23,041 nucleotides of DNA. Origin: CAYNVS01 sp964400725. GTDB taxonomy: Bacteria > Myxococcota_A > SURF-8 > CAYNVS01. The stretch is from contig CAYNVS010000044.1 in assembly GCA_964400725.1 (NCBI GenBank), forward strand, positions 1 to 23,041. Reading direction: 5' to 3'. Below, piece by piece: positions 7,177-16,453 of this stretch (position 1 is its first letter; each line of letters opens with the position of its first letter). The position numbers and the translations under genes were made by a program. The notes beneath the pieces were generated by a model that saw only the letters and a program-made list of their open reading frames with translations, did not search any database and was not told where the DNA came from.

Positions 7177-7203
7177 AAAGCGCCCCATACGGGCGCTTTT
7201 TTT
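7177..7203 (+). terminator. Intrinsic terminator of the recombinase-like gene
   Basis: A 9-bp perfect stem (AAAGCGCCC/GGGCGCTTT) with a 5-nt loop runs into seven T. It isolates the recombinase-like gene as a monocistronic unit. Confidence 0.88.
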
Positions 7204-7342
7204 ATTTCGATTTCCGAAGAAGCTCTCTTGTTCGAGCGGCATCGATGCAATCGTAAGTCTCGCGCTTTAGCGGGCGCTCTCTTCAGGATTAGGTTAAAAC
7301 GAAAACGGTTAGGCAAAGGTCTTTTATTCGCAGAATTTTTAT

Positions 7343-7371
7343 TTGACATGCCGCGTTATCGGCTGCATAAT
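7343..7371 (+). promoter_or_regulatory. Sigma-70 promoter of the acyl-CoA dehydrogenase gene
   Basis: Perfect TTGACA (7343-7348), exactly 17 nt, then CATAAT (7366-7371). Transcription should start near 7378, inside the adjacent palindrome. About 140 bp between the preceding terminator and this promoter show nothing I recognise. Confidence 0.75.
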
Positions 7372-7376
7372 TTGAA

Positions 7377-7393
7377 TGAATGAATGTTCATTT
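7377..7393. promoter_or_regulatory. FadR-like (TetR family) operator at the transcription start
   Basis: TGAATGAATGTTCATTT contains the perfect palindrome AATGAA-TG-TTCATT (7379-7392). It resembles the TGAATGA-type boxes bound by TetR-family FadR repressors of fatty-acid degradation (consensus recalled from Bacillus work, not looked up). Its position over the predicted transcription start suits repression relieved by long-chain acyl-CoA. No tetR-type gene is in the window. Confidence 0.5.
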
Positions 7394-7449
7394 TTCACGG
7401 AGGACAACTTTGTCGTTAATATCGTTCAACAAATTTAAGGAGGCAACAA

Positions 7450-9264
7450 ATGGCGGAAGAAATTAAAGGCGGAACTTTCATGTTCCCATCGGTGCACGTT
7501 GACCCAATGTCGGTCTTCACTCCCGAAGACCTCAACGAAGAGCAGATTATGATAGCCAAGACGGCGGAAGACTTCGTAACCAAAGAAGTTTTGCCGCTTC
7601 GTCAAACAATGGAAGAGCCCGACAAAAAGATTGACATCAACGTCAAGCTGCTTAGCGCCGCCGGCGAACTAGGCCTGCTGGGCATCGACGTCGCGGAACA
7701 GTACGGGGGCATGCAGCTGGACATGACCACCTCGATGATGGTAACGGAAAAAATGGCCGTCTGCGGCTCGTTCGCCACTTCCTTCGGCGCTCACGTCGGC
7801 ATCGGCAGCCTGCCAATCGTTTACTTCGGCAGCCCGGCCCTAAAGGCCAAGTATCTGCCCAAGCTCGCCACCGGCGAATGGTTCGCCGCCTACGCGCTGA
7901 CCGAGGTCAACTACGGCAGCGACGCTCTCAACGCTAAAACCACGGCCCGCCTTACCGAAGACGGAAAATTCTACATTCTCAACGGCACAAAGCAGTTCAT
8001 CACCAACGCCGGCTTCGCGCACGTATTTATCGTTTACGCGCAGGTCGTCGATCCGGAAAATAAGGACAAAAAACAGTTCACCTCGTTCGTCGTAGAGCGC
8101 GCCTTCCCCGGCGTCTCAACCAGCCCCGAAGAGCACAAAATGGGCATCCGCGGCTCGTCCACCCGTCAGCTCATCCTCGAAGACGTTCCCGTCCCGGTCG
8201 AGAACCTTCTCGGCGAAATCGGCAAGGGACACGTCTGCGCTCTGAACATCCTTAACATCGGCCGCTTGAAACTCGGCTTCGGCAGCATGGGAGCCTGCAA
8301 AGGGCTCATCGCCGAGTGCGCCAAATACGCCAACCAGCGCAAACAGTTCAATCAGACCATCGGCAATTTCAGCATCATCCGCCGCAAGCTGGCCGACATG
8401 TATTGCGACACTTACGCCACCGAGTCGATGAACTACCGCACCAGCGGCAAAATCGACGCGCAGGTTCACGCGCTCGACCGCAACGATCCGGACTTCGACA
8501 AGAAAGTCATTAAAATCGTCGAAGAATTCGCCATCGAAGCCTCCATTATGAAGGTCGCGGGCAGCGAAGCTCTGGCGCGCACCGTTGACGAAGGCGTGCA
8601 GCTGCACGGCGGTTACGGCTACAGCGAAGATTATCCGGTTTGCGGAGCCTACCGCGACGCCCGCATCAACCGCATCTTCGAGGGAACCAACGAAGTCAAC
8701 CGCATGCTCATCCCGGGCACGCTCATGCGCCGCACTATGAAAATGGAAATCGACTTGAACAGCGAAATTATGAGCATTATGGCCGAAATCAAGGGCGAGA
8801 GCGTCCCGAAGACGCCGCTGGAAGGCCCGCTCGGACGCGAGAAGATGGTCGGCGAGCTGATTAAGCGGTACGTCATTTACGCCAGCGGCGTTCCGGCTCA
8901 AAAGTACATGATGGAACTGCAGAACAAGCAGATACTGCTTGAGCTCATGGCCGACCTTACGATGGACGCGTACGCGGTCGATTGCAGCATTCTGCGCGCC
9001 GAGAAGCTCATCGCCACAGTGGGCGAAGAGAAGGCCAAGTGGGCGGTCATGGCGACCAAAATTATCGTCTGGGAGAAACTGCAAAGCGTTTTGCGCCGCA
9101 TGTACACGGTGCTCGCCGAGTGCGCGGAAGGAAGCGACGAAGACTTCAAACGCTACGAGAAGGCTTACGGAAGACTGTATTACAACTACAGCATCCCCGT
9201 CGCCACAATGAAAGAACAGCTCGCGGGCTTCATGCTTGAGCGCGAGAAATACGCCGTAATCTAA
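7450..9264 (+). CDS. Acyl-CoA dehydrogenase with C-terminal extension (VLCAD-like)
   Basis: A flavoenzyme for the first step of fatty-acid beta-oxidation: alpha,beta-dehydrogenation of acyl-CoA, with FAD reduced and electrons passed to ETF. The 604 residues comprise an N-terminal helical domain (about 30-145), a middle beta domain with YALTEVNYGSDA and FITNAG (FAD/substrate contacts), and a C-terminal helical domain with LHGGYGYSEDYPV and the catalytic-base motif IFEGTNEVNR, with E411 as the base. About 170 further residues follow, as in VLCAD/ACAD9 enzymes that form dimers and favour long chains; this suggests but does not prove long-chain preference. AAGGAGG lies 6 nt before the ATG. It has its own promoter and terminator, so it is a single-gene unit. 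Confidence 0.93.
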   Translation: MAEEIKGGTFMFPSVHVDPMSVFTPEDLNEEQIMIAKTAEDFVTKEVLPLRQTMEEPDKKIDINVKLLSAAGELGLLGIDVAEQYGGMQLDMTTSMMVTEKMAVCGSFATSFGAHVGIGSLPIVYFGSPALKAKYLPKLATGEWFAAYALTEVNYGSDALNAKTTARLTEDGKFYILNGTKQFITNAGFAHVFIVYAQVVDPENKDKKQFTSFVVERAFPGVSTSPEEHKMGIRGSSTRQLILEDVPVPVENLLGEIGKGHVCALNILNIGRLKLGFGSMGACKGLIAECAKYANQRKQFNQTIGNFSIIRRKLADMYCDTYATESMNYRTSGKIDAQVHALDRNDPDFDKKVIKIVEEFAIEASIMKVAGSEALARTVDEGVQLHGGYGYSEDYPVCGAYRDARINRIFEGTNEVNRMLIPGTLMRRTMKMEIDLNSEIMSIMAEIKGESVPKTPLEGPLGREKMVGELIKRYVIYASGVPAQKYMMELQNKQILLELMADLTMDAYAVDCSILRAEKLIATVGEEKAKWAVMATKIIVWEKLQSVLRRMYTVLAECAEGSDEDFKRYEKAYGRLYYNYSIPVATMKEQLAGFMLEREKYAVI

Positions 9265-9290
9265 TAATCGGCGCTTCAACTTCAAATAAA

Positions 9291-9318
9291 AAGACGGCTT
9301 TCAGGCCGTCTTTTTTTT
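9291..9318 (+). terminator. Terminator of the acyl-CoA dehydrogenase gene
   Basis: An 8-bp stem (AAGACGGC/GCCGTCTT) with a 6-nt loop is followed by a run of T. Confidence 0.88.
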
Positions 9319-9338
9319 GCGATTCGATAAAATGCGAT

Positions 9339-9364
9339 AAAAAAACCGCCCTTTGCGGGGCGGT
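9339..9364 (-). terminator. Terminator of rpsA
   Basis: Read on the minus strand, a 7-bp stem (ACCGCCC/GGGCGGT) with a 6-nt loop runs into seven T (the A-run at 9339-9345, which overlaps the base of the stem). It is the convergent partner of the preceding terminator. Confidence 0.85.
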
Positions 9365-9393
9365 CTTTTAGTCGGTTCGTTAAACGGGACTAG

Positions 9394-11181
<1,788 letters not shown>

Positions 11182-11216
11182 TTGTTTTAATATTCCTTCT
11201 AGGGTTAATGAAAAAT

Positions 11217-11232
11217 GTCCGCTTGCGCGGAC
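11217..11232 (-). promoter_or_regulatory. rpsA leader hairpin with GCAA tetraloop
   Basis: On the minus strand GTCCGC-GCAA-GCGGAC folds into a 6-bp stem closed by a GNRA tetraloop, followed by ATTTTTC. It starts only a few nucleotides after the predicted transcription start. It could stabilise the 5' end, act as a short attenuator, or be a target for S1 self-regulation; the sequence does not decide between these. Confidence 0.5.
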
Positions 11233-11242
11233 GGGACGAAAT

Positions 11243-11271
11243 TTTATATACGCGCCGGCGCGATTTGTCAA
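11243..11271 (-). promoter_or_regulatory. Strong sigma-70 promoter of rpsA
   Basis: On the minus strand TTGACA (11266-11271), exactly 17 nt, then TATAAA (11243-11248). The spacer contains the 12-bp palindrome CGCGCCGGCGCG (11251-11262). The predicted transcription start is near 11236, giving a leader of about 55 nt. Confidence 0.8.
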
Positions 11272-11315
11272 AAAAAAGTAGAGATACAGCGAAGTTAAAA
11301 ATTAAAATTACCTCC

Positions 11316-11574
11316 GGCAACGACGCGCAACGAAAGCGCAACGAAAGCGCAACGACGCGCAACGAAAGCGCAACGAAAGCGCAACGACGCNNNNNNNNNN
11401 NNNNNNNNNNNNNNNNNNNNNNNNNNNNNNNNNNNNNNNNNNNNNNNNNNNNNNNNNNNNNNNNNNNNNNNNNNNNNNNNNNNNNNNNNNGCGCAACGAA
11501 AGCGCAACGACGCGCAACGAAAGCGCAACGAAAGCGCAACGACGCGTAACGTTGCGTAACGTTGCGCGCAACGA
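11316..11574. repeat. Minisatellite, 32-bp period, interrupted by a 100-N gap
   Basis: The array is built from units GCGCAACGAAA, GCGCAACGAAA and GCGCAACGAC in fixed order (11+11+10 = 32 bp). About two full periods are seen before the N-run (11391-11490) and nearly two after it, so the real array is probably longer than shown. The left edge has a degenerate unit (GGCAACGAC) and the right edge decays into GCGTAACGTT units and the 14-bp palindrome CGTTGCGCGCAACG (11560-11573). Both strands stay open through it, but no frame is supported as coding. Confidence 0.85.
11391..11490. other. Assembly gap (100 N)
   Basis: Exactly 100 unknown bases, the conventional placeholder for a gap of unknown size, bounded on both sides by the same tandem repeat. 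The repeat very likely caused the gap. Confidence 0.95.
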
Positions 11575-11991
11575 CAGAATAGAATAAAAAAGAAATATTA
11601 AAAAAGAAAAAAAGAAAAGAACGCGGCGGAAGCCGTCGCTTCGCCGTCCGCGGTCGAAGCAAACGCCGCCGACGTCATACGCGACGCTTCCCGCGGGGGT
11701 AAAACCGGAACAAATACCTTTGCCTATTTGTAATATGGACGCTTAACCTTAGCCGGTCCCGCTCCGCGTACAAAGGCGGCGTCTTTCGGATTGGGCGAAA
11801 GCGTGGACGGTTTAGGGGTTTATGCCTATGACGTTATAAAATTTAAGGATTATTAACAAAAATATTTGATTTAAACGGCTTTAATATATTAAATTGTACA
11901 AGTACCTTTAACGTTTGCATTGAAAGCAAAAGGTTTCGATTAACCGTTATTCATCGCAGGCGCAAAACAGGCGCCCCACGGATGTAAACGC
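11575..11991. other. Non-coding stretch before the J-domain gene
   Basis: About 417 bp. It begins with an A-rich segment (11581-11620), continues as GC-richer sequence, and turns AT-rich before the next gene. A weak sigma-70-like promoter is possible at 11866-11894 (TTGATT, 17 nt, TTAAAT). I see no RNA gene and no convincing ORF; an open frame at 11620-11856 is broken by a TAA at 11731. Confidence 0.5.
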
Positions 11992-13335
11992 ATGACCGAT
12001 AAGAACCTGAAAGTAACGTCCCGCAGCTATCTGAGGCTCGAAAGAGGGGTAAGCCCCGATAAAATGAACATTACCCCGCAGGAAGGGTTTCTGCTTTCGA
12101 GAATTACGGACGATATACAAATATCCGATCTCCTCAGTATGAGCCCGTTCGATTCGACGACCACCGCGGTTATGATAAAAAAACTCATCAGTCTGGGAAT
12201 TATCGCCGCGTACAACGACGACGAGCCTAAACAGCAGACAAACTATCGCGACGAACCGGAAAGCGTAACGCCCGAAGCGAGGGAAAAAATTGAACCGCCG
12301 CGCGGAGAGGAGAAAGCCGAACGCGAACAGCCTAAAGTAACGGGCGCCGGATGGGATTACAAAGGATTCATTTTTCCGCTCGGCGAACTGAAGCAAGCGC
12401 CGATGCTTGACGACGAAATTAAACGGCTGACGATTTACCTCGATACAAACCTCGACTATATAACGCTGTACGACATTCTCGATATTCCTTTCAACGCAAG
12501 CCCCAAGGAAATTAAAGACTCGTATTACAAAGCGTCCAAAATGTTTCACCCCGACATGTACTTCGGCAAAAACATTGGCCCCTACAAAGCGCGCATGACG
12601 AGGATTTATAAAAAAATCAACGAAGCGATTGAAATTTTGCAGGATTCGGCCAAACGCCAAGAATACGACAAAAAGCTCGTGAAACTAGGCATAGCAAATC
12701 CTTCGCAGCTTGCGGACGGAAAATTCTCCTACCGTCAGGACGACCATGAAAGCGACGAAGAAAGAAAGCGCAGGCTTGAAAGACGTCTTCGCAACAGTTC
12801 CGGCATTATGGAGAGACTCAACCGGGCGCGCGAGCTGTACGAGCACGCTTTGGCGCAAAAAAAAGCGGGCAACCTCGTTGACGCCTACAACACCATAAAA
12901 ATCGCCGTTACCTACGACCCTAAAAACGAGACTTACCGCGCCTTCGACGAAGAAATTTCAAAAACGGTCATGAGCAAAAAAGCCGAAGAAGTCCTCAAGA
13001 TGGGAGAAGAGGCGGAGAAGAGACAGGACCCGAACTACATCAGCATTTTTGAAGAGGCGGCGAGAAAATTTACCAAAGACGCCAGAATACAATTTAAATA
13101 CGCGCAGATAAACCTTCAGGTCGAGGACTACAGAGGAGCCCTGCAATTCGCAGAAAAGGCCGCGAAACTGGCGCCGCAAAACGTCGATATCCTGATGTTT
13201 TTAGGGAACATTCAGGAAAAGTTTAAAAAGTTTAATCTTGCGCTTGAAACTTACGAAAAAATATTAAAAATTGACGAGAAACATAAAATCGCCAAGAAAA
13301 AGGTCAAAGACCTTAAACAAGTTGCGGCGAAGTAA
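11992..13335 (+). CDS. J-domain protein with N-terminal helical module and C-terminal TPRs
   Basis: This 447-residue soluble protein probably recruits an Hsp70 (DnaK). The J domain (about residues 158-225, TLYDILDIPFNASPKEIKDS) contains the essential HPD tripeptide at 186-188 in KMFHPDMYF. There is no Gly/Phe-rich or zinc-finger region, so it is not canonical DnaJ. The first 75 residues (ITPQEGFLLSRITDDIQISD) look like the winged-helix-type module found before J domains and TPRs in deltaproteobacterial proteins, and are followed by a charged linker. From about 275 to the end are TPR-like helices (for example DYRGALQFAEKAAKLAPQN and FNLALETYEKILKIDEKH). The ribosome site is weak. The next gene starts 38 nt downstream. 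Client and pathway are unknown. Confidence 0.82.
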   Translation: MTDKNLKVTSRSYLRLERGVSPDKMNITPQEGFLLSRITDDIQISDLLSMSPFDSTTTAVMIKKLISLGIIAAYNDDEPKQQTNYRDEPESVTPEAREKIEPPRGEEKAEREQPKVTGAGWDYKGFIFPLGELKQAPMLDDEIKRLTIYLDTNLDYITLYDILDIPFNASPKEIKDSYYKASKMFHPDMYFGKNIGPYKARMTRIYKKINEAIEILQDSAKRQEYDKKLVKLGIANPSQLADGKFSYRQDDHESDEERKRRLERRLRNSSGIMERLNRARELYEHALAQKKAGNLVDAYNTIKIAVTYDPKNETYRAFDEEISKTVMSKKAEEVLKMGEEAEKRQDPNYISIFEEAARKFTKDARIQFKYAQINLQVEDYRGALQFAEKAAKLAPQNVDILMFLGNIQEKFKKFNLALETYEKILKIDEKHKIAKKKVKDLKQVAAK

Positions 13336-13373
13336 GGCAAAGAAATTCTGCGAAGCGACATTAGGAGACTTAA

Positions 13374-15185
13374 ATGACCCGAAACAAGAGTTTTTACGCG
13401 TCGTTTGCAACGCTCTGCGCATGGCTGGCGATATTAGTTTTTGCAGCCGCGCCGGGGTGCGGCGGAGGCGGGGGATCCAACGGAGAAACTGACGTCGAAT
13501 GGGAATGCGCTAAAATTGACGACTGCGCGCTGGGCAAAACCTGCATCAACCATAAATGCGTCATAATTCCCGGCGACGAAGAAGAGGCCGCATCCTGCGT
13601 CACGATAGACGACTGTCCGGTAGGAATGGACTGCATTAATAAAAAATGCGTAAAGCCCGACCTCGACGGCGACGAGACTGACAAGATAGAGCAAAACTCC
13701 GACCCTGAGTCGTGCCGCATTAACGAGGAATGCCCCGAAGGATTTATGTGCCTTGGGTTTAAATGCGTTGACGTGCGCCCCGAAGAAGAGATTATCACGG
13801 AATATCCCGAAGAAGAAATCGACGACTCGGCCGATAATCCGCCGATAGAATACGACTACGAATTCTACGAGCCCGACAAGGACGATATAGAAATTGACGA
13901 CGCTCCGCCTCCGTTCTGCGGAGCCGGCTATCCCTGCCCAAGCGGAAGCTACTGTCTTAACAATACGCAATGCGTGCAAACTAAATCCTGCAATACTTAC
14001 TCGGACTGCGACCCCCCGAATACGACCTGCGTGGCTGGCTTGTGCCGCGCCGGATGCGCCAAAGTATTGTGCGGTCAAGGGGCGGACTGCGATACGACCA
14101 CGGGTTTATGCAAAAACTCCTGCCCCGGCGGATGCCAGCAGGGAGAATGCTGCAACAACGGAACCTGCGGCCCTTGCTGCCAGCCTTCGTGCCCGGTCGG
14201 CTCGTACTGCACCAGCGAAATATCAAGCTGCACGACTTGCCCGTGCTGTAAAAAGCATGAAGACTGCCGCCACGACGATTCGATTTGCACGACCGGCGAA
14301 AGATGCGATTTCAACACCGGCTCCTGCCAAAAAATCTGTCCGGCCAGCTGTCCGGTCGGGCAGACATGCAGCTCTATAACCGGCTACGTCTGCGCGGGCC
14401 GCTCTCCGCAGGACTGCGACATAATGACTACCTGCCAGATTCCATGCTACACATGCAGCGCCACCATGTTTAACCCGACCGGCTACTGCATCCCAGACGC
14501 GGCGCAGGTAAACGTTGCGCCTCAGTGCCAAGCTCAATGCTTCGGAGACGGAGTGGTGATAGCCAGCGCGCAGGCAAGCCTTTGCTGCGCCGGTCTTACG
14601 GCGTGCGCGGACTCCAAAGGGGCGTACTACTGCTGCTCTGCGGGCAAATGCGACGCCGGCGGCAAAGGATGCCTGACCAACCCCGGCTGGAGCTCGTCGG
14701 ACGGCGACACCGACAACAACCACTGCGATTACGAACTCGTTTACGATTTCCCCGAAAGCATTGCCACGCTTAATTTTGAAGGCGAGACCGTCTTCAGCTC
14801 GGCCAACTCGACCGCCGGCGCGTATATCGCAAACCGTTCCGACGCATCGGGCGGCAAAGTCGCCTGCCTAGACGGAGTCAGCGGCGACCACATCGACTTT
14901 GTGGCAAACATTCCGACGTCCGGCAAATATATTATAAAAGGCGTCTTTATGGTGGGCGGCAAGTACGGCAAAATAAGGCTGACCATCGACGGACGCTCGC
15001 TTACGCCGGGCGACTTCGACGCATATCAGGCCGGAAGCGAAGCGGTGGCGCCTCCAACCACGCTAGGCCAAATGACGCTCGGCGCGGGAGACCGCAAATT
15101 CAACGTGCGCGTAATCAGCAAAAACGTATCGTCTTCGGGTTATAAAGTATGCGTCGATAAATGGACGCTCGAACAAATTCCCTGA
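13374..15185 (+). CDS. Cysteine-rich lipoprotein with C-terminal beta-sandwich domain
   Basis: I do not recognise a named family. The 603-residue protein has a signal peptide (hydrophobic 9-26) ending in APGC, which suggests lipidation at C29, followed by a poly-Gly linker. Repeated modules of the form C-(D/E)xC-P-xG-xx-C-xxxx-C follow (for example IDDCALGKTCINHKCV, IDDCPVGMDCINKKCV and NEECPEGFMCLGFKCV), then an Asp/Glu/Pro-rich spacer (about 130-178). A long Cys-dense region (about 180-440) follows. The last 150 residues are Cys-poor and resemble a carbohydrate-binding beta-sandwich (CBM6/35-like: SGKYIIKGVFMVGGKYGKIRLTIDG). It is likely surface-exposed and disulfide-bonded. Such proteins are common in Bradymonadales and myxobacteria. 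Sugar binding is inference. Confidence 0.75.
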   Translation: MTRNKSFYASFATLCAWLAILVFAAAPGCGGGGGSNGETDVEWECAKIDDCALGKTCINHKCVIIPGDEEEAASCVTIDDCPVGMDCINKKCVKPDLDGDETDKIEQNSDPESCRINEECPEGFMCLGFKCVDVRPEEEIITEYPEEEIDDSADNPPIEYDYEFYEPDKDDIEIDDAPPPFCGAGYPCPSGSYCLNNTQCVQTKSCNTYSDCDPPNTTCVAGLCRAGCAKVLCGQGADCDTTTGLCKNSCPGGCQQGECCNNGTCGPCCQPSCPVGSYCTSEISSCTTCPCCKKHEDCRHDDSICTTGERCDFNTGSCQKICPASCPVGQTCSSITGYVCAGRSPQDCDIMTTCQIPCYTCSATMFNPTGYCIPDAAQVNVAPQCQAQCFGDGVVIASAQASLCCAGLTACADSKGAYYCCSAGKCDAGGKGCLTNPGWSSSDGDTDNNHCDYELVYDFPESIATLNFEGETVFSSANSTAGAYIANRSDASGGKVACLDGVSGDHIDFVANIPTSGKYIIKGVFMVGGKYGKIRLTIDGRSLTPGDFDAYQAGSEAVAPPTTLGQMTLGAGDRKFNVRVISKNVSSSGYKVCVDKWTLEQIP

Positions 15186-15216
15186 TTTTTGCCGCCGCTA
15201 AAAGCGCTTAATACTG

Positions 15217-15245
15217 TTGACAAAAGAAAATCCCAAAGATACATT
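15217..15245 (+). promoter_or_regulatory. Possible promoter overlapping the terminator
   Basis: TTGACA (15217-15222), exactly 17 nt, then TACATT (15240-15245), whose -10 falls in the loop of the terminator hairpin. It would serve the second lipoprotein gene and rsfS. The -10 is only a partial match. Confidence 0.4.
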
Positions 15246-15262
15246 CTTTGGGATTTTTCTTT
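15227..15262 (+). terminator. Strong terminator after the Cys-rich lipoprotein gene
   Basis: A perfect 13-bp stem (AAAATCCCAAAGA/TCTTTGGGATTTT) with a 5-nt loop, extended by further A-T pairs, is followed by T-rich sequence. Symmetric A- and T-runs would let it work in both directions. Confidence 0.85.
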
Positions 15263-15280
15263 AGTATAAGGAATGCGACC

Positions 15281-16435
15281 ATGAGAATAAACATACTTTT
15301 ATTCGCAGCCGCGCTTGCGGCTCTATTCGCCGCGGCGGCCGGATTGAGCTGCTCAAGCTGCGGCAAACAAAACGAGCTGGCTCCAAAGTCGCCGGAAGAA
15401 GCCGAGGACGAGGCGAAGTTTAAATTGTCCTCCGCCGAAATAGACGCTTTGCCGGCGGAGAACTCGGTATGGAAGTCGATGTTCATTCCTCACCGCGTAG
15501 CCGCGGCCCTCATCCCGCAGGATCACGTTTTCAAAAGCAAAGTAACACATGCGATAGACCGCAAGACCGTCAAGCCGGAAGAGCCGAAGGAAGAAATTAT
15601 AAACGTCATAACCGCGTCCGAAATTGCGGAGCTTAAATGGCGCGCCTCGGACGGAGCTTTTACGGTTATGTTCAGGCCGGAAGAGTCCAGCATGTCGCTC
15701 GATTTGATTTGGCTGGATAAACTCGTTTACACGCGCTTCGGGGAAGCGACTTGGAAAAAAGACGTTTCCACCGGCATTCACAATTTCTATCTCGAAAAAG
15801 CCACGACCTCGCTTGAACGCTTTTACAGGCTTTACCGCGGGCACATCTCTTTCAGCAAAGCGGGCAAGGAAAAATTTCTGGGACGCGACGTAATTAAAAT
15901 TAAAATCGCGCTCGATAAAGCCGGACACGAAGCGCCCGCCGAGCTTCCGCTGACCACCAAAACCGGAGACAAATACCGCCTTAACCTTAGAACGATGAAC
16001 AAGGACATCGAGGACAAGCGCTCGACTATGGCGAGCTGGGACAAAGCCGAAGGAGAGCTTTACATCGACGCAAAAACAGGCGTCCCTTTGAAAGGCAAAA
16101 TCAGCTCCGTCTGCTCTATGAACACAAAAGAAAATTGGACGGCGGTTCTTAAAATGGATTACGAGTTTGAATGGGAGCTGCCGACTCAAAAAATCGAAAT
16201 AACGCCGCCGGGGAAAGACGAGCTGATAGATCAGGACGAGCGTAAAAAGTTCATACCAAGCGAGCCGTTTAAAGAAATGCCTAAAGAGCTGCAGGAGAAA
16301 AGCGGCGTAAATCAACCGCGTAAAATTCTTCCCGACAATCTTCTTCCGCAAAACCAGCAGCAGGGACAGGGGCAGCCAAATCAGACCGATAAACCCAAGT
16401 CCGACGCAAAACCGAACAACCCGCCCAAACCTTAA
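15281..16435 (+). CDS. Predicted lipoprotein, LolA-like fold possible
   Basis: I do not recognise a named family. The ATG at 15281 (MRINILLFAAALAALF) is preferred over an in-frame TTG at 15248 that lies inside the terminator stem; it gives 384 residues. A signal peptide ends in GLSC or SSC, suggesting lipidation at a Cys near residue 24-27. The body has alternating strands ending in KEKFLGRDVIKIKIAL and a YIDAKTGVPLKGKI motif, as in outer-membrane lipoprotein carrier/sorting proteins (LolA-like beta barrel). That assignment is tentative. The C-terminal 60 residues are Pro/Gln/Lys-rich and disordered. rsfS starts 18 nt downstream, so the two are probably cotranscribed. Confidence 0.65.
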   Translation: MRINILLFAAALAALFAAAAGLSCSSCGKQNELAPKSPEEAEDEAKFKLSSAEIDALPAENSVWKSMFIPHRVAAALIPQDHVFKSKVTHAIDRKTVKPEEPKEEIINVITASEIAELKWRASDGAFTVMFRPEESSMSLDLIWLDKLVYTRFGEATWKKDVSTGIHNFYLEKATTSLERFYRLYRGHISFSKAGKEKFLGRDVIKIKIALDKAGHEAPAELPLTTKTGDKYRLNLRTMNKDIEDKRSTMASWDKAEGELYIDAKTGVPLKGKISSVCSMNTKENWTAVLKMDYEFEWELPTQKIEITPPGKDELIDQDERKKFIPSEPFKEMPKELQEKSGVNQPRKILPDNLLPQNQQQGQGQPNQTDKPKSDAKPNNPPKP

Positions 16436-16453
16436 TTCAAGAAAGGCGAACGT

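Noticed and set aside
8116..9285. 389-codon open frame on the minus strand
   Set aside because: Antisense to the acyl-CoA dehydrogenase, which has all family motifs; the frame is a shadow of its codon bias.
11182..11271. Longer N-terminus for ribosomal protein S1 starting at 11271
   Set aside because: The extra 30 codons overlap the promoter and leader hairpin and show no S1 similarity; the ATG at 11181 has a ribosome site.
11316..11574. CRISPR array
   Set aside because: The units are directly abutting with no unique spacers and are only 10-11 bp with a 32-bp super-period; no cas genes are present.
15248..15280. Upstream TTG start for the second lipoprotein
   Set aside because: It lies inside the terminator stem and would spoil the signal peptide; the ATG at 15281 directly opens the hydrophobic leader.
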